Source: CAKUIA01 sp044433115 (GTDB lineage: Bacteria > Verrucomicrobiota > Verrucomicrobiia > Opitutales > Intestinicryptomonadaceae). From it: a stretch of 39,090 nucleotides of DNA. The position numbers and the translations under genes are program-made. This document shows, one piece after another, positions 1 to 7,916 of this stretch (position 1 is its first letter; each line of letters opens with the position of its first letter). The stretch lies in NCBI GenBank assembly GCA_044433115.1, contig JAWXTY010000022.1, forward strand, positions 1 to 39,090, written 5' to 3'. The notes under the pieces are model-generated. The model was given only the letters and a program-made list of their open reading frames with translations, had not been told where the DNA came from and did no database searches.

Positions 1-180
1 GTCGCTGGTTTTTGTGAAAGTTATTTTTTGTGAGTTCCTTTTTATGTCTCTGGTTTTTGCTAAGGCTAAATTAAACTCCCAGAATGTTTCCTCATCTCTA
101 TATTCGAGGGATTTGTTAAACAAAAGCTTCCCCTAAAAGCTTGCAAGCAGCTTTTGTGGTGTGGACAGCGTCTTTCAGTG

Positions 181-208
181 GACAGTTGACAGTTGACAGT
201 GGACAGCG
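181..208. repeat. Heptamer run GACAGTK, short allele
   Basis: Three heptamers (GACAGTT, GACAGTT, GACAGTG) followed by GACAGCG. The matching place in the next unit holds seven such heptamers, so this is a variable-number tandem repeat nested in a larger one. Confidence 0.9.
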
Positions 209-408
209 AGTCTCGAGAAAGTTTTGGCGTCGCTGGTTTTTGTGAAAGTTATTTTTTGTGAGTTCCTTTTTATGTCTCTGGTTTTTGCTAAGGCTAAATT
301 AAACTCCCAGAATGTTTCCTCATCTCTATATTCGAGGGATTTGTTAAAGCAAAGCTTCCCCTGAAAACTTGCAAGCAGCTTTTGTGGTGTGGACAGCGTC
401 TTTCAGTG

Positions 409-464
409 GACAGTGGACAGTGGACAGTTGACAGTTGACAGTTGACAGTTGACAGTGGACAGCG
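409..464. repeat. Heptamer run GACAGTK, expanded allele
   Basis: Seven heptamers (two GACAGTG, four GACAGTT, one GACAGTG) followed by GACAGCG. The four extra copies relative to 181-208 account for 28 of the 30 bp by which the second large unit is longer. A related motif in reverse complement (CCACTGTCCAG) lies at the end of the repeat near 34580. Confidence 0.9.
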
Positions 465-807
465 AGTCTCGAGAAAGTTTTTTAGAGTCGCTGGTTTTTA
501 GCGAAAGTTGTTTTTTTGTGAGCTTCTGCTCTTGCAGGGGGATTGGCTTTTTGAATATCTTATTCTTTTGCGTAAAAAGGGGAGGGTAGATGGCATTTTA
601 GAGTCTTAGATTTTATTTTTGACTTATGAGGTTTTAGTGGGAGTTGTATTTTTAAGTTCTTTTTGTCTGAAATATCAATAAAATCCCATATTATCTGCTT
701 ATATCTGTGTCATCTACATCATCTGTTTTGAATATTTTTTTTGAGCTAAGATAGACTTCCCTCTTGTGCAGTATCTATTTTATGTAGATTATCTCTCTAT
801 TTTTTGC

Positions 808-873
808 CTTTAGATTTGTTTATTTGTGTAAATCTGTGTAAATCTGTGTTCATCTGTGTAAATCTGTGGCAAG
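808..873. repeat. ATCTGTG-type short repeat cluster
   Basis: Near-periodic copies of AAATCTGTGT and TTCATCTGTG follow the leader CCTTTAGATTTGTTTATTTG. A second cluster with the same leader lies at 1046-1112. From memory, similar ATCTGTGTTCATCTGTG repeats occur between genes in many unrelated bacteria; this was not checked. Confidence 0.8.
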
Positions 874-1045
874 AAAATTTTAGAGTCGCTGGTTTTTTTG
901 TGGACTTCAGCTCTTGTAGGGGGATTAGCTTTTTAGATATCTTATTTTCTTACTTAAAAAGTGAGCTATTCTTGAACTTAAGATAGGCTTTTACCTTGAG
1001 GAAAACTTTCATTTGTTTAAGTTGTCCCCATTTTTGCTGTGTTTT

Positions 1046-1112
1046 TGCCTTTAGATTTGTTTATTTGTATAAATCCGTGTTCATCTGTCTAAATCTGTGT
1101 TCATCTGTAGCA
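1046..1112. repeat. Second ATCTGTG-type repeat cluster, overlapping a gene end
   Basis: Same leader (CCTTTAGATTTGTTTATTTG) and ATCTGTG/ATCCGTG units as 808-873. The last unit supplies the TGA stop codon of the minus-strand gene 1101-1732, so the repeat appears to cut into or replace the original 3' end of that gene. Confidence 0.75.
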
Positions 1113-1732
1113 AAAATCTATAGCTATTATGAACTTTTTAGTCTGAGTTGGGGGTGTTCCTTGTTTACTTTTTTGTTTTAGGAAGTCTTCGATTTCTTTG
1201 GGGAGGGAGTAGTTTTGGGTTTCGGAGGTGGGCTTTAAGAAATTTAAGAGATCGCTGCCGTCTTTTTTTGTTTTTGCAACTAGTTCTTTTGTTATTGGTC
1301 GATTTAGATCTCTAATTGGCGACTTTTCCATTTCCTCTATATTTAAATCTATGGAATTTAAGTAAGCATAAAGCTTTTCTTTAGGCATTTTTTCTCGCTT
1401 GATAACTCCATTATAGCTAAATATATAGGGGATTATCCAAATTGTTCCGTTTAAAACAATATTTCTATTGAATTTTTCTTCAATCCTTAGTTTGAATAAA
1501 GGGTTTAAGCATATACTTTTTTTATCTTCTGCAATCTCATATCTTGATTTAATAAAGGTGTAGTCCTGCTTTCTCTTCTTTAAATGGGCAGAATATTCTG
1601 GACAAATAAATATCACACCATCTTTATCTGCTCTATTTTTGTCTGGATTATGCAAACTCCATAGAGTTCTTCTATTGCATATATATTAAAATTTAGCCCC
1701 AAAATCGCTATTAGTAAAATTAGGTATCTCAT
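1101..1732 (-). pseudogene. Secreted protein gene, frameshifted, unknown function
   Basis: The longest open frame (from about 1685 to the TGA at 1101) has no good start, only a TTG at 1655. In another frame an ATG at 1732 opens a typical signal peptide, MRYLILLIAILGLNFNIYA, followed by IEELYG; that frame then runs into TGA. The signal-peptide frame and the long frame (SLHNPDKNRADKDG onward) overlap around 1659-1684, so a single-base indel there would join them into one exported protein of about 210 residues. The 3' end runs into the ATCTGTG repeat, which supplies the stop. The product has no motif I recognise. It is either a decayed gene or an assembly error of one base; I cannot tell which from the sequence. 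Confidence 0.6.
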
Positions 1733-1865
1733 AGTTTTATTTTATTACCTTTCTTTTTCGGATTTCATTAAAAATTTTTTAAAGACTATTGTAAACTTTT
1801 ATTTATATAAATTCTTTTTTTAGAAAAAAACTGACACTTATGTTTAAAAATACTTAAATCAAAGA

Positions 1866-2258
1866 ATGAAAAGAATAGTATTTAATTTAGTTAAGATAGC
1901 TTTAATGTTATTATTTTTAAATCTTTGCTCTTGTGTTTCGGCAGATGATGGAAGCGATGTTGCAGATAATGAAGCTAAAGTTGTGGCAAAACAAAGCAAA
2001 AAGCAAAATACTGAAGGTGAATTTGTCTTATCGCTAGCCACAAAAGAGGCTATGGATACTTATATTTCACTTTTTTACAGGAAAGATGAGCCTATATTTG
2101 CAGGTCTCTTAACTCCTGAGATTAAAGAATTTAAGATTAAAGGAACTGTTATTTTAGAGATAATTGAGGTAGAAAAACTAAGATTGTGGAAAAATGGCAA
2201 AGAAGCTCTTATTCCCGAGAACTTAAGAGGGGTTCAACGCATTGGGGTTAACTTGTAA
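1866..2258 (+). CDS. Small exported, possibly lipoprotein, unknown function
   Basis: This 130-residue protein starts with a charged N-terminus and a hydrophobic stretch (about residues 8-20) ending LCSC, which could be a weak lipobox with Cys at 21 or 23. A polar D/K/Q-rich linker (about 25-50) leads into a compact C-terminal part. The C-terminal half (FKIKGTVILEIIEVEKLRLW) could form a beta-rich domain. It stands alone between a decayed gene on the minus strand and the SDR gene on the minus strand, with a long AT-rich upstream region. The family is not recognised. Its length, signal peptide and lack of an overlapping real gene make it a credible gene. Confidence 0.65.
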   Translation: MKRIVFNLVKIALMLLFLNLCSCVSADDGSDVADNEAKVVAKQSKKQNTEGEFVLSLATKEAMDTYISLFYRKDEPIFAGLLTPEIKEFKIKGTVILEIIEVEKLRLWKNGKEALIPENLRGVQRIGVNL

Positions 2259-2431
2259 AGTGTCATTGAAGATTAAATTTTATATGACAATCCCTTAAAA
2301 ATAACTAAAGCGATACTGAATACGCTTATATTCTCGATTTAAGTTTAGAGTTTATAAAGAGTTTAATCTTATAGATAATTTTAGCAAAAGGGTAATGTGT
2401 TTTTTCTTTATTTGACTGTACGCTAGATTTT

Positions 2432-3160
2432 TTATTTAGGATTTATAAAATCAGATGGGTATATCATTTTTTTGCTCATTCCTCCATCTATAAATAGATT
2501 TGAGCCATTGATGAAATCGTTGGCTTCTTGGGCTAGGAAAAGGCAATATTGGGATATGTCGGAGGGCTTGCCAACTCGTCTTGAGGGGTGTTGGCTGTGT
2601 TCGAAAGGGCTGAGATTTTCGTAATTAGTTGTGGCAATCCAGCCTGCAGATATTGCGTTCACTGTGATTGCCGTTTCGCTCAAAGATACGCACAAGCTAT
2701 TAGTCAATGAGACAACTGCCCCCTTTGTAGCTGAGTATAAATCCCAATTAGGCTCGTTTTGTGCGAACCTTGTTGAGGCTATATTTATAATTCTGCCAAA
2801 GTTTTCGCCCTTGTTTAGTTTTACAAATTCTTTCGAGCAGAAATACAAAGCCTTTAAATTTACATCGATAATATTGTCGAAATCTTCGTATGTAGAATTT
2901 TCTATACTCTTTTCAAATACGCTAATTGCAGCATTGTTTATCAGTATATGTAGCTTGCCAAAATTCTTTGCTATTTGTTTGAAAAACTTTTCGACTTCGC
3001 CAAAATTTGCTAAATCTACCTTGAAGAAATTTATATTTGCCTCCTCAAAAGTCGCTTCATCTTTGTCGAGAGCAATTACGCAATAACCAGCCTTGGCAAA
3101 GTCTTTCGCCAAGCACTTGCCTATACCACTTGCCACTCCTGTTATCATTACATTTTTCAT
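2432..3160 (-). CDS. Short-chain dehydrogenase/reductase (SDR)
   Basis: A 242-residue classical SDR, an NAD(P)(H)-dependent oxidoreductase of the cytoplasm. The cofactor-binding motif TGVASGIG is at 7-14, the structural NNAA at 75-78, Asn101 in the DVNL segment, and the catalytic Ser129, Tyr142 and Lys146 (YSATK) are in the right spacing. Asp32 at the end of the second strand favours NAD(H) over NADP(H); this is inference from the family rule. The C-terminal NLFIDGGMS segment is typical of FabG-like enzymes. The substrate cannot be read from the sequence. It is a single gene, divergent from the Sel1-repeat gene, with a repeat element between their starts. Confidence 0.93.
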   Translation of the reverse strand: MKNVMITGVASGIGKCLAKDFAKAGYCVIALDKDEATFEEANINFFKVDLANFGEVEKFFKQIAKNFGKLHILINNAAISVFEKSIENSTYEDFDNIIDVNLKALYFCSKEFVKLNKGENFGRIINIASTRFAQNEPNWDLYSATKGAVVSLTNSLCVSLSETAITVNAISAGWIATTNYENLSPFEHSQHPSRRVGKPSDISQYCLFLAQEANDFINGSNLFIDGGMSKKMIYPSDFINPK

Positions 3161-3193
3161 AACACCAAGGCTAAGCTAATTGATAAACTAAGG

Positions 3194-3372
3194 CAACTTC
3201 TAAAAATTAGTTTTTAAAAAGTTAAGAAAAGGGCAATTATTCTTTTTTGCCTATTTTTGCTTGAAATTCTTTGCTATCTCGTCAGATAACGCTGTTATCC
3301 CCCTAGAACGCAAAAAAATTACGCTAAAAATAATCTAAAAAATAATTAATTGCTAATTTTTAGAACTCACCC
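3194..3372. repeat. MITE-like element, copy A
   Basis: The ends are inverted: TTCTAAAAATTAG on the left (about 3198) and CTAATTTTTAGAACTCACC on the right (to 3372). Inside, CCTATTTTTGCTTGAAATTC pairs with GCAAAAAAATTACGC... further right, giving a second, internal stem. Copies B (24930-25222) and C (31137-31233) share the ends and parts of the interior, and a fragment is at 11974. No coding sequence is present. It fills the 270-bp gap between two divergent genes, so it may carry or influence their promoters. Confidence 0.75.
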
Positions 3373-3429
3373 TAATGCAATTTAAATTTTAGGCTTTAAA
3401 AATCTAAACAAAAAGAATAGGTTTTTGTA

Positions 3430-4053
3430 ATGAAGTTTTTATATATTATATTTTTTACTCTAATCTTTTCTTCGGCTTTTGCCAGAATGCCCAGTGGAGA
3501 TAAAAAAGCTTTAGAGCTTTATTTGAAGATGAAGGAAATGAGGCTCTCGGCAGAGCAGGGCGACGCAGATGCAATGTATGACTTGAGCTTGTTTTCTTAT
3601 CAGATAAAAAATAAAGAGGAAGCTGAGGGCTATGATAAAATTTTATATTGGTGCAATAAGGCTGTAGAGCAAAATCACCCAAAGGCTCTTTGTTTGCTTG
3701 GCAAGCTTTATTATAATGGCAGGGGTGTGCCTCAAGATGACAAAAAGGCTTTTGAATATTTCGAAAAATCGGCAAAGGGTGGCTATGCTGGAGGTATCTA
3801 TGAGCTTGCAAGTCGCTACTTCTTGGCTGAGGGCGTAGAAAGAGACTTAACTAAGGCTATAGAGCTTTACGAGCAGTCGGCTAGCCAAGCTTATCGCAAG
3901 GCAGAGTTCATTTTAAAGCTTATCCCCCAAGCAAAGAAAAAAGCGACAGATAGTGAAAAATCAGCCGCCTTGAAATTCTTTAAAAATTTTGCAGGCAAAG
4001 GCGAAAAAGACGCTATCAAAATTTTAGCAGAGCTTGAAAAGCCTATCTCTTAA
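3430..4053 (+). CDS. Exported Sel1-repeat protein
   Basis: This 207-residue protein has a signal peptide (about 1-18, ending FSSAFA) and tandem Sel1-like repeats of about 36 residues: a degenerate one at 44-83, clear ones at 84-119 (ALCLLGKLYYNGRGVPQD, then AFEYFEKSA) and 120-155 (YELASRYFLAEGVERD, then AIELYEQSA), and a partial one after 156. Sel1 repeats form alpha-alpha superhelices used for protein-protein contacts, so a periplasmic scaffold or adaptor role is likely; no partner is visible here. The upstream region is the MITE-like element A. A bidirectional terminator follows about 80 bp after the stop. Confidence 0.88.
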   Translation: MKFLYIIFFTLIFSSAFARMPSGDKKALELYLKMKEMRLSAEQGDADAMYDLSLFSYQIKNKEEAEGYDKILYWCNKAVEQNHPKALCLLGKLYYNGRGVPQDDKKAFEYFEKSAKGGYAGGIYELASRYFLAEGVERDLTKAIELYEQSASQAYRKAEFILKLIPQAKKKATDSEKSAALKFFKNFAGKGEKDAIKILAELEKPIS

Positions 4054-4131
4054 GGATTATCTGTATAGCCTTAGCCTTTTTGATTTTTTATAAATTTAGT
4101 TTCTTTGCAGTATCTACAAGGAAATTGGCAT

Positions 4132-4173
4132 AAAAAAAGAGAACTTAGATTAACTAAATTCTCTATTTTTTTA
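4132..4173. terminator. Bidirectional intrinsic terminator
   Basis: AGAGAACTTAG pairs with CTAAATTCTCT around a short loop, with A-tract on the left and T-tract on the right, so it can stop transcription from the Sel1 gene (plus) and from tRNA-Asn (minus). Confidence 0.8.
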
Positions 4174-4176
4174 TAG

Positions 4177-4251
<75 letters not shown>

Positions 4252-4270
4252 TCACTTATTAAAGTATATC

Positions 4271-4299
4271 ATTAAGCACTATTTTCTTCTTAATGTCAA
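4271..4299 (-). promoter_or_regulatory. Putative sigma70-type promoter for tRNA-Asn
   Basis: Reading the minus strand, TTGACA (4294-4299) is followed after 17 bp by CTTAAT (4271-4276), about 20 bp before the mature 5' end of the tRNA. The -35 box is a perfect match; the -10 box matches 4 of 6. Confidence 0.5.
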
Positions 4300-4355
4300 T
4301 ATCTTTTTTTATATTTTTGTAAAAAAGTTTATCGAAGTGCTTTTGTTTGGGGTTT

Positions 4356-6161
4356 TTATAGATTTAAACCCAAGTAGTCCTTTGTGGACTCGTAGTAAAA
4401 ATCTCGAAGAGTTTTTGTTATAGCTCTTGCTGTGTCGTGTTTTGCAACTTCTGCAATTAGATTGTCTAAGTCAGCCTTCTTTAGCTTACGCAACAAAAAC
4501 TTTACGTGTGCCATCGAATTATTCGACATACTTAGGCAGTCGATACCCATTCCTATAAGCAGTGGGGCAAAAATAGGGTCAGAAGCCATCTCGCCACAAA
4601 CGCTAATTTTTATATCAGGATTTGTGCTTTTTGCTCTTGCTATAATTGTGCCAAGCACCCTAATTATCGCAGGGCTAGAAGGGTCGTAGAGGTAGGCAAC
4701 TTTGTCGTTTACTCTATCGACTGCAAACATATATTGAATTAAATCGTTTGTGCCTATACTTATAAAATCGCACATAGCCCCAAGAATATCTGCAGTAATA
4801 GCAGCAGAAGGCACTTCAATCATTATGCCAAATTTGATATTCTCATTAAAGTTTTGTTCTTTTTCCCTTAGTTGCTCTTTGGCTTTTTCGAAGATAGCCT
4901 TAGCTTTGCGTAACTCGCTTGGGCTACTAATCATAGGCACCATTAGGCTTATGTTTCCAAAAGTCGACGCTCTAAGTATAGCCCTAAGTTGATTTAGGAA
5001 AATGTCTTCGTGGTCTAGGCAAAAGCGTATAGCTCTATAGCCCATAAAAGGATTTTCCTCTTTTTGGCTAAGTTGCAAAGTTGTAAAATTCTTATCGCCG
5101 CCTATATCGAGTGTACGAATGACAACTTCTTTATTTTGGGCATTGATTGCAGCGTGTTTGTATACGTGAAATTGTTCCTCTTCAGTAGGGAATGTGCCTG
5201 TGTCTAAGAAGTAATTTTCAGTACGAAACAGCCCCACAGAGTCAAATTGAGTGCTAGGAATTTCAGTAATTTCTTCTGGGCTACTTATATTTAGGGCAAG
5301 CTCGAATTTCTCTCCACTGCTCAAATTATTAGGGAAAGGCAGCGAGCTGTTAAATACTTGCTCTATTTGTCTATAACTAGCCTCGATTTCTGAGAATTTT
5401 TCTATCTCGTCTTGGCTTGGATTTAGTACCAAAGCTCCATTATAGCCGTCCATCAAGACAAAAGCGTCGTCTAAAACTTCTTTAGATAAGTCCTTTAATC
5501 CCACTATGCAAGGCACTTTCATAGATCTTGCCATAATCGCAGTGTGGCTAGTTTGCGAGCCTTTTTCGGTTATGATACCTAAGATATTTTCTCTTTTAAG
5601 TAGGGCAAAGTCAGATGGGGCAATATCTTTGCCTGCAATGATTTTCGCCTCTTCGAGATTATACACCCTAAGCGTCTCACGCCCAAGCATATTATTAATA
5701 ACACGCCTCGACACGTCTATAATATCAGAAACACGCTCCCTAATATAAGGGTCGTCCATTTCGCTGAAAGCTTTTACAAACTTTTTAGCAGAAATTTGAT
5801 AGCAATAATCTATATTATACAACTCTTCTTTGAGTACGCTGAAAGTTTCGTCTATCAAAGCAACGTCTTCAAGTACCATTAAGTGAGCATCAAAAATGCT
5901 TGCTTCTTTGTGAGATACTTTGTCGGCAACCTTCTCTTTTATGCTTTGAATGTCTTGCCTAGTCTTTGTAAGAGCGTCTCTAAATCTATTGATTTCAATG
6001 GGAATATCACTCTCAAGTATGTGATAACGAGCAACATCAACGTCGCCGTGATTGATAAAGAAGACTTTCCCATGGGCTATGCCTGTAGATACAGAAATAC
6101 CTTCGATTTTTCTGTTCTCTCTCGTAGCTTTTGCACTAGCTTCTGAAAATTCTTCTTCCAT
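4356..6161 (-). CDS. ptsI: PTS enzyme I (phosphoenolpyruvate-protein phosphotransferase)
   Basis: This 601-residue cytoplasmic enzyme transfers phosphate from PEP to HPr, the first step of the sugar phosphotransferase relay. The N-terminal helical HPr-binding region is followed by the phosphohistidine domain with GSQTSHTAIMARSMKVPCIVG (His206 is the active-site residue), then the PEP-binding TIM barrel with GLFRTENYFL, FGIMIEVPSAA, SIGTNDLIQY and the late VCGEMASDP motif holding the catalytic Cys. The length fits enzyme I (about 570-600). It begins 73 bp after malQ ends on the same strand, suggesting co-transcription. No HPr gene is in the window; an EIIA-like gene lies 23 kb away. The short N-terminal extension before KIEGISVSTG is slightly longer than usual. 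Confidence 0.97.
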   Translation of the reverse strand: MEEEFSEASAKATRENRKIEGISVSTGIAHGKVFFINHGDVDVARYHILESDIPIEINRFRDALTKTRQDIQSIKEKVADKVSHKEASIFDAHLMVLEDVALIDETFSVLKEELYNIDYCYQISAKKFVKAFSEMDDPYIRERVSDIIDVSRRVINNMLGRETLRVYNLEEAKIIAGKDIAPSDFALLKRENILGIITEKGSQTSHTAIMARSMKVPCIVGLKDLSKEVLDDAFVLMDGYNGALVLNPSQDEIEKFSEIEASYRQIEQVFNSSLPFPNNLSSGEKFELALNISSPEEITEIPSTQFDSVGLFRTENYFLDTGTFPTEEEQFHVYKHAAINAQNKEVVIRTLDIGGDKNFTTLQLSQKEENPFMGYRAIRFCLDHEDIFLNQLRAILRASTFGNISLMVPMISSPSELRKAKAIFEKAKEQLREKEQNFNENIKFGIMIEVPSAAITADILGAMCDFISIGTNDLIQYMFAVDRVNDKVAYLYDPSSPAIIRVLGTIIARAKSTNPDIKISVCGEMASDPIFAPLLIGMGIDCLSMSNNSMAHVKFLLRKLKKADLDNLIAEVAKHDTARAITKTLRDFYYESTKDYLGLNL

Positions 6162-6234
6162 TGATTTATTACCTTATAGAATTTCTTTTTTTATACAAGA
6201 AAATTTTATATCCACTTTGGTGAATATTTTTGTT

Positions 6235-7767
6235 TTAGATATTTTCCCTACCACAAGTTTTGCATAGGCTTTTAAAGAATAATAACTCGTCATTTTTTGA
6301 TTTTTCTAAAAGCTCTTTTTCTATACGCCATTGCCAATTTCCCCAAGCCTTACCTGGTATGTTTATGCGAGAGCTTTCGCCCAAGCCAAAGAGGTCTTGC
6401 AACATAATTATAGCAATGCCAGCAGGAGCAGAAAGAGCTGCATAAATCATATCCCAATGAGGAGCGTGAGCGTCTGTACGCATATATCGCCTAAAGAAGT
6501 CCTTGGTTTTCTCGTCGCTAGTTTCATACCAAGATGTACAAGAGTCGTTATCGTGAGTGCCACAATAGCAAATCATATTCTTGTGCTGATTGTAGGGTAG
6601 GTAGGCATTTGTAGTGTCGTCGCCAAATGCAAATTGAAGAACAGCCATTGAGGCGATGTCAATCTCGTCTCGAAGGTCTATAGCCTCTTGGCTAAGTAGC
6701 CCCAAGTCCTCGGCGATTAGTTTTGCTTGAGGGAAGATTTTCTTTAAGTCCTTGAAGAATTTTATACCAACTGACTTTTGCCACTTGCCATCTAAAGCAG
6801 AGTCGCTTTTTGCGTCTATAGCCCAGTAGTCTGCAAAGGCTCTAAAGTGGTCTATTCTTATTATATCGAAAAGCTCGAGCATTTTGCTCAATCTATTTTC
6901 CCAGAATTTTAGGCACTTTTTATAAGACTTATTCCAGTCATAAAGAGGGTTACCCCAAAGTTGCCCCTCAGGCGAAAAGTAGTCAGGACCGACCCCAGAT
7001 ACAACTCTTAGCTCGCCCTTATCGTCAGTATCAAATAGCTCAGGCATAGACCAAAGTTCCACGCTATCAGCAGATAAAAATATAGGAATGTCGCCAATGA
7101 TTTCTATACCAAGAGTCTTTGCATAGTCCTTAGTTTTAGCGTATTGACTAAAGAATAGCCACTGTATGAATTTAATTCTATCTAGCTTTAAGTCGCTTAA
7201 GTCTTGTTTCTTTGCGAGTTTGTAATTCTTAAAATTCTTATCCCAATCTTGCCAAGCAACTCCATTGAACTTTTCCTTAAGCTCCATAAATAGGGCATAG
7301 TCATCTAACCAAGTTTTGTTATTTTGGCAAAATTCTTCAAAGGAAAAGTGCATAGCCTCATTTAGCTTTTTTGCTATTTCTTCGTCTGTGCTATATCGCT
7401 CGTATGCAAGTTTTAGTAGAGGTGGAATGTGTTGATATAAATAGCCATACTCGCAGATACTTTGGGATAGCTTGCGTAGGGGGGCTAATTCAGCTTCGCT
7501 AAGAACCCCAAGGCTTTCTAGTTCGCAAAAGTCTATAAAATATGGGTTGCCAGCAAAGGCTGAAAATGATTGATAAGGGCTATCGCCTAAAGACGTTGCT
7601 CCAAGTGGGCATATTTGCCAATAACGCACCTTAGCTTCTTTTAAGTAATCTAAAAAGCTAATGGCACTTGCCCCAACATTACCTATACCCTGCCTTGAAG
7701 GCAAAGAAGAGATATGTGCAAAAATCCCAACTGCCCTATCCTTAATCCATCTATAACTAGTAGTCAT
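6235..7767 (-). CDS. malQ: 4-alpha-glucanotransferase (amylomaltase, GH77)
   Basis: A 510-residue glycoside hydrolase family 77 enzyme that moves alpha-1,4-glucan segments between maltodextrins in the cytoplasm. It has the family start AVGIFAHISSLPSRQGIGN, the nucleophile motif IRIDHFRAFADYW (Asp306), the acid/base motif IAEDLG (Glu353) and GTHDND with the third carboxylate Asp406. Length matches the ~500-residue bacterial/plant form without an N-terminal extension. It lies upstream of ptsI on the same strand and downstream of the proS terminator, so a malQ-ptsI unit for glucan and sugar use is plausible. No glycogen phosphorylase or branching enzyme is in the window. Confidence 0.97.
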   Translation of the reverse strand: MTTSYRWIKDRAVGIFAHISSLPSRQGIGNVGASAISFLDYLKEAKVRYWQICPLGATSLGDSPYQSFSAFAGNPYFIDFCELESLGVLSEAELAPLRKLSQSICEYGYLYQHIPPLLKLAYERYSTDEEIAKKLNEAMHFSFEEFCQNNKTWLDDYALFMELKEKFNGVAWQDWDKNFKNYKLAKKQDLSDLKLDRIKFIQWLFFSQYAKTKDYAKTLGIEIIGDIPIFLSADSVELWSMPELFDTDDKGELRVVSGVGPDYFSPEGQLWGNPLYDWNKSYKKCLKFWENRLSKMLELFDIIRIDHFRAFADYWAIDAKSDSALDGKWQKSVGIKFFKDLKKIFPQAKLIAEDLGLLSQEAIDLRDEIDIASMAVLQFAFGDDTTNAYLPYNQHKNMICYCGTHDNDSCTSWYETSDEKTKDFFRRYMRTDAHAPHWDMIYAALSAPAGIAIIMLQDLFGLGESSRINIPGKAWGNWQWRIEKELLEKSKNDELLFFKSLCKTCGRENI

Positions 7768-7804
7768 TATTATACTATCTACTACTTATCTATATTTTTC
7801 AAAC

Positions 7805-7838
7805 AAAAAATCTCACTCTGGCGATGTGAGATTTTTGT
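7805..7838. terminator. Intrinsic terminator after proS; repeated sequence
   Basis: AAAAAATCTCAC and GTGAGATTTTTGT form a strong stem around TCTGGCGAT, with T-tracts in both directions. It lies 80 bp past the proS stop. The same stem and the downstream GTGGGCAAATC recur at 17118-17160 next to no gene end, so the hairpin belongs to a dispersed repeat as well as acting as terminator. Confidence 0.8.
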
Positions 7839-7916
7839 GTGTGGGCAAATCGAAAGTTTTTTATCTTCCTTTATGTCTTAAAAGGCTTAATGCTTAAAGT
7901 TTTGGCAAGCTCGCAG

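Larger units (their letters stand above)
1..486. repeat. Two tandem copies of a ~230-bp non-coding repeat
   Basis: Unit 1 (1-228) and unit 2 (229-486) both begin GTCGCTGGTTTTTGTGAAAG and run almost identically through to a GTCTCGAGAAAGTTTT end. Unit 2 is 30 bp longer, mostly because an internal heptamer run has four extra copies. Each unit includes a small palindrome around GCTTGCAAGC. No convincing reading frame crosses the units. The array begins at the window edge, so more copies may lie to the left. Confidence 0.9.
487..1112. repeat. Two diverged further copies of the array; non-coding
   Basis: GTCGCTGGTTTTT recurs at 487 and 885, each time followed by a CTCTTG(C/T)AGGGGGATT(G/A)GCTTTTT stretch and an AT-rich tract, so the tandem array continues in diverged form. 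Each copy ends in a run of ATCTGTG-type motifs (808-873 and 1046-1112). The short reading frames here are products of the repeat and I do not call them genes. Nothing else is recognisable in this stretch. Confidence 0.75.

Noticed and set aside
1..486. CRISPR array
   Set aside because: The units are about 230 bp, nearly identical throughout and have no unique spacers; no cas genes are present.
804..986. Open frame with repeated ICVNLCKSVFICVNL residues
   Set aside because: It is a translation of the ATCTGTG repeat; the periodicity is at DNA level, and a second such frame (996-1181) arises from the other cluster.
1655..1732. Programmed ribosomal frameshift in the secreted-protein gene
   Set aside because: There is no convincing slippery heptamer with a downstream structure at the junction; ordinary mutation or a sequencing error is simpler.
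3455..3811. 118-residue minus-strand frame opposite the Sel1 gene
   Set aside because: It is a shadow of the Sel1-repeat coding sequence, which has a signal peptide and family motifs.
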